From: JACDHQ01 sp036401195
GTDB lineage: Bacteria > Gemmatimonadota > Gemmatimonadetes > Gemmatimonadales > Gemmatimonadaceae
Length of the DNA stretch: 21,284 nt
Direction: 5' to 3'
Assembly: GCA_036401195.1 (NCBI GenBank)
Contig: DASWVQ010000157.1
Location: 1-21,284, forward strand
Positions 16,527 to 21,284 of this stretch are shown in pieces (position 1 is the stretch's first letter; each line of letters opens with the position of its first letter). The position numbers and the translations under genes were made by a program. Under the pieces are notes generated by a model that was given only the letters and a program-made list of their open reading frames with translations, was not told the origin of the DNA and searched no databases.

Positions 16527-16651
16527 TGCCGGCACGGACATGAAGCGAATGAGTGGAATGCAGTGAAACCAGCTCGCGGCGGCGCTCGTCGCGGCCGCCG
16601 GGGCACCCGGTTCGCTTCATTCCGTTCATTCGCTTCATGTCCGTGCCGGCA
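16527..16651. repeat. large inverted repeat, 41-base arms, catgaagcga family
   Basis: Arms 16527-16567 and 16611-16651 are reverse complements at 37 of 41 positions, and three of the four differences are G-U compatible in RNA. The 43-base loop can form a further GC-rich stem (ggcggc with gccgcc). The words gaagcgaat and ggaatg alternate along the arms. It lies between the converging mscL and TraR/DksA genes and may end both transcripts. The core word catgaagcga also builds the repeat at 5893-5964. Confidence 0.75.
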
Positions 16652-16673
16652 TGTTGCGGGGCACCATTCCGCG

Positions 16674-16976
16674 TCACGCCGCCGGCGGGGTGCGGCGGCG
16701 ACGGGGGGCGCCGGACTGGCAGGCGAGGCAATGATCGGTCTCCGGGACGACCGCGAGCCGGCCGAAGGGGATGGGCTGCTCGCACGCGGTGCAGATGCCG
16801 TAGCCCCCGTGCGCCATGCGCTGCAGCGCGTCGTCCAGCACCTGCACGCGCACCGCCGCGACGGCGTCGCCGCCCTCCGCGGCGCGCGCGAGCCGCCCGC
16901 GCTCCCGGTGCAGCTCCTGCTCCAGCTCGCGCAGCTGCGCCGCGCTCCAGGGCGTCTTCTTCGACATGGCGATCAC
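16674..16976 (-). CDS. short TraR/DksA-type zinc-finger protein
   Basis: The 100-aa product has a short helical coiled-coil region (SAAQLRELEQELHRERGRLARAAEG), then DALQRMAHGGYGICTACEQPIPFGRLAVVPETDHCLACQ, the DksA/TraR C4 zinc finger (Cys62, 65, 83, 86). DksA-type proteins bind the RNA polymerase secondary channel and alter initiation. This one is shorter than DksA, lacks most of its coiled coil, and is nearer TraR in size. GTG at 16976 is used because it overlaps the upstream stop by four bases (GTGA) and follows GGAGG; ATG at 16967 is the alternative. It is the third gene of a tightly packed operon, so its product may serve the same task as the two unknown neighbours. Confidence 0.87.
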   Translation of the reverse strand: MIAMSKKTPWSAAQLRELEQELHRERGRLARAAEGGDAVAAVRVQVLDDALQRMAHGGYGICTACEQPIPFGRLAVVPETDHCLACQSGAPRRRRTPPAA

Positions 16977-17326
16977 GTGCCCTCCTCCTGCTCCAGCGGT
17001 GAATGGCCGCGCGGCAGTTGCAGCGCGGACCAGAATTCCATGCGCTCCGGCGCGGGAAGGCGGCGTCGTGCCGCCGCCGCCGCGCGGAGCGCCTCGAGAT
17101 AGCGTTCGTACAGCCGCTCGTTGCGGCTCCAGAAATCCCCCCTCACCTCCATCAGCGCCCGCAGCAGGTCGCCGCGGAACTGCCCCCCGCTGGCGAGGGG
17201 GTCGTCCTGCAGCAGCGCCAGGGTGACCGGCACCGCGGCTGCGAGGCAGTCGCGGCGCAGCAGCGCCTCCAGCAGGCCGGGCGCGCGTGCGTCGGCGACC
17301 GGCAGTTGCGACGGGGCGATGCGCAT
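16973..17326 (-). CDS. small protein resembling contact-dependent-inhibition immunity proteins
   Basis: The 117-aa soluble, mostly helical protein contains VPVTLALLQDDPLASGGQFRGDLLRALMEVRGDFWSRNERLYERYLEAL. From memory this resembles the pattern VPLALE-LE-DPLAEGDFYPGDLL-AVL-V--FW---PEL in proteins annotated as contact-dependent growth inhibition immunity proteins. The match rests on motif spacing only, and the normal EDLR-IGQGIGL part upstream is reduced to DARAPGLLEALLRRDCL. No toxin gene is nearby, so the role may differ. It follows the 178-aa gene after four bases and overlaps the TraR/DksA gene by four, so it sits in the middle of one operon. An unrelated helical protein is the alternative. 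Confidence 0.68.
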   Translation of the reverse strand: MRIAPSQLPVADARAPGLLEALLRRDCLAAAVPVTLALLQDDPLASGGQFRGDLLRALMEVRGDFWSRNERLYERYLEALRAAAAARRRLPAPERMEFWSALQLPRGHSPLEQEEGT

Positions 17327-17330
17327 GCGC

Positions 17331-17867
17331 TCAGGCCGCCGGGGGCGGGACCGGATCGTCGTCGCGCGGCACCCGCGCCGCCGCGCCGCCGAAGTGGCCG
17401 AAGTGGCCGAAGGCGCGCGCGAGCACCTGCGCCGCCGCGTGCACCACCCCCTCCGTCGCGTAGCTCGGCAGGACGAACTCCAGCGCCAGCTCCCCGCCCG
17501 CGTCGCGCCGGCGCGCGGTGGCGTCGCTCGGGGCCAGCGAGGCCGCGGGGCGCTCCCCAGTCGCCACGCTCCCCGCCTGCCGGTGCAGCCGCGCGATAGG
17601 CGTGCGCCCGTCGCTCACCCACTCGTACGCGCCGTCGTGCACCAGCCGGAGCGGCCCCTCCGGCGCGAGCCGCAGCGGGCGGCCGAAGTAGTGCCGCCGC
17701 AGGGTGGCCTCGAGGGGCTCCCACGCCGCCGCCGCGGCGGCGATGGCGTCGTCGTCGCGCGTCCAGCCGCGAAAGCCGACCGCGTTCGCGTCGATCCAGC
17801 CCACCACGTGCCCCCGCCGGTCGAGGATGCGGTAGCGCCGGTCGCCCTGTGCCGTGACGGTGATCAT
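17331..17867 (-). CDS. hypothetical protein, 178 aa, first gene of a three-gene operon
   Basis: I do not recognise the family. The N-terminus (YRILDRRGHVVGWIDANAVGFRGW) looks like a small beta-structured module, followed by an Ala-rich helix (DDDAIAAAAAAWEPLEATLRRHYFG). A second stranded section (PLRLVHDGAYEWVSDGRTPIARLHR) comes next, then a helix (VVHAAAQVLARAFGHFGHFGG) with a short GHF repeat and a Pro/Asp tail. No signal peptide or membrane helix is seen, so it is probably cytoplasmic. The start at 17867 is well supported by a strong purine-rich Shine-Dalgarno (GGAGGGAGG). The next gene starts four bases after the stop. Its role is probably linked to the immunity-like and TraR/DksA products. 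Confidence 0.78.
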   Translation of the reverse strand: MITVTAQGDRRYRILDRRGHVVGWIDANAVGFRGWTRDDDAIAAAAAAWEPLEATLRRHYFGRPLRLAPEGPLRLVHDGAYEWVSDGRTPIARLHRQAGSVATGERPAASLAPSDATARRRDAGGELALEFVLPSYATEGVVHAAAQVLARAFGHFGHFGGAAARVPRDDDPVPPPAA

Positions 17868-18363
17868 CTCCTCCCTCCTGGTGTGCGCGTGGACGCGCGG
17901 TGCCGTGACGACGGCGCGGGGAGGGGGGAGCCACGGGCATGACGCCCGGATGCGAACCGCCCCACCCGCGCGGTGCGCAGGTGGGGCGGTCGCGGGCGAC
18001 GCCTGTCGCCGGTGCGGACCTGGGGCGGGTCAGTCGCTCGTGTGCGACATCACCCGCAGCCACCTGTGCTGCGCGCTGGAGATCCCCGCGATCGCGCGCC
18101 CCAGCGGGGCGGCGGTGCGGGGCGCGGCGGCTCGCATCGCCGACACGCGCGTCTGGCGCGTCCCGGCGGTCGCGAGGTGCGGACGCGGCGTCTGCGTCGC
18201 CGACGTCATCGCCGAGCGCCCGGTCCAGGACCGGACACTGCTCGGGGAGTACGTGATGGCGTGGCGCAGGAACATCGGTCGTCGCGGGTGCAGGTGTCGT
18301 GGTGCTTCCGGGAAGCTAACCCCCGGGCAGGGGGAGTCAATCAAGGCTACCCCGCCGCGGGGC
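17868..18363. other. 496-base gap without a confident gene; one strong hairpin
   Basis: accgccccacc (17956-17966) and ggtggggcggt (17980-17990) are perfect 11-base complements; the loop holds gcgc/gcgc. It lies about 90 bases upstream of the 178-aa gene start and could be a leader structure or terminator. Open frames on both strands look like overlaps of GC-rich sequence. A short hairpin, ccccg (18350-18354) with cgggg (18358-18362), directly follows the stop of the DUF4142 gene. Confidence 0.5.
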
Positions 18364-18999
18364 TCAGGATCCCAGCTTCCCCTGGATCTCCTTCGCGCGA
18401 TCGAGGTGCTTCTGGATGATCGGCGCCGCCTTCTGGATCAGGTCCTTCAGCTCGGCGTTCTGCGTCGCCTGCAGCGCCTTGTTCGCGAGGTCGAGCACCT
18501 CCTGGTGCCCGGCGACTTCCATGGCGATGTAGGCGCGATCCCACGCCGCCCCCTTCGGCACCGCCTGGAGGGAGTCCATCAGCACCTTCGCCTTCGCCTC
18601 GCTCGCGTCCCCCGCGGGCGCGGCGGGCGTCACGCCGAGCTTCGTGGCGAGCGCCTGTCCCTGCGCGCGCAGCGCGTGGTGTTCCCCCATCATCATCTGC
18701 CCGAACTGCTTCACGTCGGCGTTCGTCGCCTTCGCCTCCGCCACCTTGCCGCGCGCGCTGTCGGCCATGTTCGCGTGGTCGAGCAGGTAGACGATGTTCG
18801 CGTCGGTCATCCCCGACGCGGCCTGCGCGGTGGCGGCGGTGTCGGCCCCGATGGCCATCCCGGTGTCCGGCTTCGCCGTGTCGCTGTCCTCGCCCCCCTT
18901 CCCGCAGGCGCTCGTCAGCGCCCCGCACGTCACCAGCCCCACCACCAGCGTCGTCGCCCGCCGCACGGCGCGGCGGCCTCCCCGCACGTTCTCGATCAT
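18364..18999 (-). CDS. DUF4142 lipoprotein
   Basis: The 211-aa protein has a basic start, a hydrophobic export helix (ATTLVVGLVTCGALTSAC) with probable lipidation at Cys32, and an acidic Ala-rich linker. A four-helix ferritin-like DUF4142 domain follows: TDANIVYLLDHANMADSARGKVAEAKATNADVKQFGQMMMGEHHALRAQGQALATKLG, with the family's VKxFxQxMxxxH pattern. DUF4142 proteins are periplasmic and often stress-linked, but have no agreed function; no metal role is claimed. ATG at 18999 has GGAGG six bases upstream, and the longer frame to 20109 is antisense to the next gene. It is divergent from the secreted-protein pair across a 151-base gap. Confidence 0.87.
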   Translation of the reverse strand: MIENVRGGRRAVRRATTLVVGLVTCGALTSACGKGGEDSDTAKPDTGMAIGADTAATAQAASGMTDANIVYLLDHANMADSARGKVAEAKATNADVKQFGQMMMGEHHALRAQGQALATKLGVTPAAPAGDASEAKAKVLMDSLQAVPKGAAWDRAYIAMEVAGHQEVLDLANKALQATQNAELKDLIQKAAPIIQKHLDRAKEIQGKLGS

Positions 19000-19150
19000 C
19001 GGATCCTCCTCGATGGTTGGACGCAGCCGTAACCGGTCGCTCCGCCTGCAATCTCCGCTCCCGTCAGGGAAATCCTGTTGCCCGTATGGGACGCGATACA
19101 AATATTTATGGAACTGTTGCGCTCGGTTTCCGTTCGTTCCCTCCCTCGCC
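19000..19150. promoter_or_regulatory. divergent promoter region, DUF4142 / secreted-protein pair
   Basis: The AT-rich patch 19097-19112 (gatacaaatatttatgg) is the probable promoter core. TTGCCC about 17 bases before aatatt gives a possible plus-strand pair. Minus-strand boxes are unclear. The plus gene at 19151 has no Shine-Dalgarno. Confidence 0.4.
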
Positions 19151-20656
19151 ATGCCCCCCCTCTCCACCTTGCCGGCCGCGCGCCGCGTGCGCCCCCGGCT
19201 CGCCGGCCTCCTCGCACTCCCCCTCCTGCTCCTCTCAGGGCGGCCCGCCCCCGCTTCGGCGCAGATCCTCCAGCGAATGGGCAACGCGGCGAAGTCCGCC
19301 GCGGCCACCGCCGCCGACGCCGCCGCTGAAGTCGCCCTCTCGAACGCCGCCCCGGTCGCCCTCGACGGGTGGCCGCTCCAGGTGGTCCCGCTGGCCGCCG
19401 GGGTCGGCCTGCGCGTGTCGCGGGTGGACATCACCGACACGGTGGGCGTCCGCCTGCACGCCTTCCTCGACAACGCGCTCGATGCGCCGGTGAAGGTGGC
19501 CCTTCCCCCCGACTCGGCCTTCACCCTCACCGACGCGCGCGGGCGACGCCTGGCGCCGATGGCCCGCGTGCGGGTGGATGGCCACGCGGGCGTGCGCGAG
19601 GTGACGGTGCCGCCGGGAAAGGGGCTGCCGGTGCGGCTGCTCTTTCGCGCGGGCGACGCCGGCGTCGTGCGCGCCACGTTCCGCGTCGGTCCGCGGGGTG
19701 AGGTGGGCGAGATCCCGGTGCGGCTGGCGGGGATCGCGGGAGGGGCCAGCGGCGCATCCGGAGCGGGCGGTGCGCGCGCAGGCAACGCGCGGGACGGAGG
19801 CGCCGAACGCGCCGCCGGGCAGGGAACGGGTCGGGTCGCCGTCGGCGACCTCGAGCTCGCGCCACCCGCCGGATGGCAGCGTGCCGACCAGAAGGGCGTG
19901 CCGATCTTCCTCGATCCCACCAGCACCAGCCGCGTGGTCTCGTTCATCGCCGTGCATCCCCCGGTGCCACTGCGCGGCACGCTGCGCGACTTCGTGCGGG
20001 GCGAGTTCTTCTCGAAGTCCGAGCAACTCCTCGGCGACTTCGGCGAGTCGGTGGGTGCGGACTCGCGCGACGCCGGGGTATGGACGAGCGAGAAGCGCGC
20101 CGACGGCATGGAGGTGTTCCGCCGCTACCGCGCCGTGCAGGTGGGCGACCGGGTGGCGCTCCTGATCGGCACGACGAACGACTTCGATCGCGACCGCGCG
20201 ATGCTCGACCACATGTACGCGGTGGCGGGATCGGTGACGATCGCGGGCCGCGGGCCCGGGGCCGCCGCCGTCGCCCGCCCCGTACCGTCACCGGCGCCAA
20301 GGCAGCCGTCGCCGGTGACGCCCCCTCCCCCGCCTTCCCGGTCGCCCACCCCCGCCGCCGGCCACTCCGCGCGGGAGGGGACGCCGGACTTCGTGGGGAC
20401 CTACTTCAGCTGGGGGATCATCAACACCAAGCTGCTGATCCTCGCGAATGGCACGTGGGAAACCGCGCAGAGCAGGGGTCGGTGGAGTCACGGCGGGGGA
20501 CGCATGATCGTGCTCGACGGCAACGCCAGGGGTTGGTGCGGGGGCCGCGGCATCCTCAACGCCGAGGGCACGCAGCTCAACTTCGACTGCGTGAGCAAGG
20601 ACGGTTTCCCGATGAACATCTCGTTTGCCAGGCACTCGAAGGAGATCGAGCGATGA
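19151..20656 (+). CDS. secreted multi-domain protein with C-terminal GTW/GRW domain
   Basis: The 501-aa product opens with an export signal (RPRLAGLLALPLLLLSGRPAPASAQ). Residues about 75-195 form a stranded domain (VGLRVSRVDITDTVGVRLHAFLDN) with an Ala/Gly-rich linker after it. A middle domain (about 230-360; LELAPPAGWQRADQKGVPIFLDP to DHMYAVAGSVTIA) has the look of a PsbP/DcrB-type fold. A Pro/Ser linker leads to a C-terminal domain of about 80 residues (DFVGTYFSWGIINTKLLILANGTWETAQSRGRW) with two cysteines. The next gene encodes the same C-terminal domain. I do not know a function. ATG at 19151 starts just before the signal; the frame runs to 18794 but antisense to DUF4142. Its stop overlaps the next start by four bases (ATGA), so translation is coupled. 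Confidence 0.82.
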   Translation: MPPLSTLPAARRVRPRLAGLLALPLLLLSGRPAPASAQILQRMGNAAKSAAATAADAAAEVALSNAAPVALDGWPLQVVPLAAGVGLRVSRVDITDTVGVRLHAFLDNALDAPVKVALPPDSAFTLTDARGRRLAPMARVRVDGHAGVREVTVPPGKGLPVRLLFRAGDAGVVRATFRVGPRGEVGEIPVRLAGIAGGASGASGAGGARAGNARDGGAERAAGQGTGRVAVGDLELAPPAGWQRADQKGVPIFLDPTSTSRVVSFIAVHPPVPLRGTLRDFVRGEFFSKSEQLLGDFGESVGADSRDAGVWTSEKRADGMEVFRRYRAVQVGDRVALLIGTTNDFDRDRAMLDHMYAVAGSVTIAGRGPGAAAVARPVPSPAPRQPSPVTPPPPPSRSPTPAAGHSAREGTPDFVGTYFSWGIINTKLLILANGTWETAQSRGRWSHGGGRMIVLDGNARGWCGGRGILNAEGTQLNFDCVSKDGFPMNISFARHSKEIER

Positions 20657-21284
20657 TCCGCAGGCTGATCGTGGGGGCGATGCTGCTGGCGACGCCGCTC
20701 GTGGGGCGCGCGCAATCGTTCGCCGGCGAGTGGTACAGCAAGGGGCCGATCCAGACGGGACTCGTGATCCGGTCGGACGGCACCTGGACGACGGTGCTGA
20801 GCAAGGGCCGATGGACCTCGCCCGGTGCGGGCATCATCTCCATGGATGGCAACATGCGCCGCCTGTGCAACGGGATCGGCACGCTCAGCGATGACGGGAA
20901 GACGCTGAGCTTCGGTTGCCAGGCGGCGGACGGCACGCCGCTGGGGCTGTCGTACTGGAAGTACAGGGACGAGGACGACGCCGCCGCGAAGCCGGAGCCC
21001 GTGAAGCCGGAGCCGGTGAAGCCCGAGCCGGTGACGCCGGAGCCGGTAAAGCCGGAGCCGGTAAAGCCGGAGCCGGTGACGCGCGAGCCGGTGACGCCGG
21101 AGCGAGGTGAGGAACAGCGCCGCGCGCAGGAGATCGAGCAGCGCCGCGCGCAGGAGATCGAGCAGCGCCGCGCGCGGGAGATCGAGCAGCGCCGCGCGCA
21201 GGAGATCGAGCAGCGCCGCGCGCAGGAGGTGAAGCCGGTGCAGGCGCAGGAGGTGAAGCCCTCGCGCGGCGGCGGGATCGAGCC
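20653..21284 (+). CDS. secreted GTW/GRW-domain protein with repeat tail (3' end missing)
   Basis: At least 210 residues are visible and the gene runs off the right edge. A signal peptide (MIRRLIVGAMLLATPLVGRAQ) is followed by the domain FAGEWYSKGPIQTGLVIRSDGTWTTVLSKGRW, with MDGNMRRLCNGIGTLSDDGKTLSFGC after it. This is the same fold as the C-terminus of the preceding protein, including both cysteines. Then come eight KPEPV-like pentapeptides (113-152), a stiff Pro-rich stretch like that of TonB, and five copies of a charged QRRAQEIE octapeptide (from about 155), likely helical. The tail suggests a spacer that reaches across the envelope. AAGGAG eight bases upstream supports ATG at 20653, which overlaps the previous stop. 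The remaining C-terminus is unknown. Confidence 0.82.
   Translation, partial: MIRRLIVGAMLLATPLVGRAQSFAGEWYSKGPIQTGLVIRSDGTWTTVLSKGRWTSPGAGIISMDGNMRRLCNGIGTLSDDGKTLSFGCQAADGTPLGLSYWKYRDEDDAAAKPEPVKPEPVKPEPVTPEPVKPEPVKPEPVTREPVTPERGEEQRRAQEIEQRRAQEIEQRRAREIEQRRAQEIEQRRAQEVKPVQAQEVKPSRGGGIE
20989..21108 (+). repeat. 15-bp tandem repeat, eight units, coding for KPEPV-type pentapeptides
   Basis: Units read KPEPV x3, TPEPV, KPEPV x2, TREPV and TPERG. The units differ mostly at the K/T codon and at third positions (gtg/gta), so the array is fairly fresh but not identical. Confidence 0.8.
21115..21230 (+). repeat. 24-bp tandem repeat, about five units, coding for QRRAQEIE
   Basis: Unit starts at 21115, 21139, 21163, 21187 and 21211. 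The units are almost identical at the DNA level (one A-to-G change in the third unit, and a changed end in the fifth), which points to recent expansion by slippage. Confidence 0.82.

Noticed and set aside
18030..18344. Minus-strand 104-codon open frame in the gap before the DUF4142 gene
   Set aside because: TTG start without a Shine-Dalgarno, Arg/Ser/Thr/Ala-rich product and no recognisable domain. A plus-strand frame in the same place has similar third-position GC, so codon bias does not decide. A decayed gene remains possible.
18040..18360. Cys-containing plus-strand frame (VCDITRSHLCCALEIPA)
   Set aside because: It has good GC at third positions but no stop before running antisense into the DUF4142 gene, and no convincing start signal.
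19100..19125. Sigma-54 promoter resemblance (tggaactgttgc)
   Set aside because: The spacing between the GG and GC elements is several bases too short.

Overview
This is a very GC-rich stretch of bacterial chromosome with ordinary housekeeping and accessory genes and no phage, transposase or CRISPR array. The cell is Gram-negative. It encodes an outer-membrane barrel ending in phenylalanine, several secreted proteins, a periplasmic PQQ dehydrogenase with a haem c motif (so probably aerobic respiration), and a small Ig-like (Big_2) surface protein. The base composition, the Ig-like protein and the MHYT/Cache hybrid kinase would fit Gemmatimonadota or a similar soil lineage. That assignment is inference; no rRNA or marker gene is present to prove it.

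Layout. 1-3201 (-): a membrane hybrid sensor kinase, running off the left edge. 3287-4912 (+): prfC, release factor RF3. 4913-5109: three consecutive hairpins. 5110-5643 (-): an unknown 177-aa protein. 6007-8061 (-): a stress module made of an extradiol dioxygenase/glyoxalase-fold (VOC) protein and a DoxX membrane protein, the same pair as Bacillus catDE, with a MarR repressor gene upstream. The doxX and marR promoters carry the same operator-like word. 8126-8587: a composite repeat with 52-bp terminal inverted repeats and two diverged structured cores. 8632-10686 (+): PQQ dehydrogenase with an inserted cytochrome c domain. 11106-13100 (+): YceI-like protein plus outer-membrane barrel. 13295-15927 (-): BrkB/YihY membrane protein, LLM flavin oxidoreductase and an Ig-like secreted protein. 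16043-16498 (+): mscL with a C-terminal zinc ribbon. 16674-17867 (-): a tight three-gene operon of an unknown protein, an immunity-like protein and a short TraR/DksA zinc-finger protein. 18364-18999 (-): DUF4142 lipoprotein. 19151-21284 (+): two overlapping secreted-protein genes that share a roughly 75-aa domain; the second is cut by the right edge and carries proline-rich and coiled-coil-like repeats.

The most unusual feature is in the intergenic spaces. At least six of them hold long, near-perfect inverted repeats, with arms of about 12 to 52 bp, often built from short repeated words. Two use the same word (catgaagcga). In the 8126-8587 element, the two cores show compensatory changes in a hairpin stem, which is direct evidence that the folded form has been maintained. 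The second clear story is the MarR/DoxX/dioxygenase circuit, in which marR appears to be transcribed from its own start codon (leaderless) with its operator inside its promoter.
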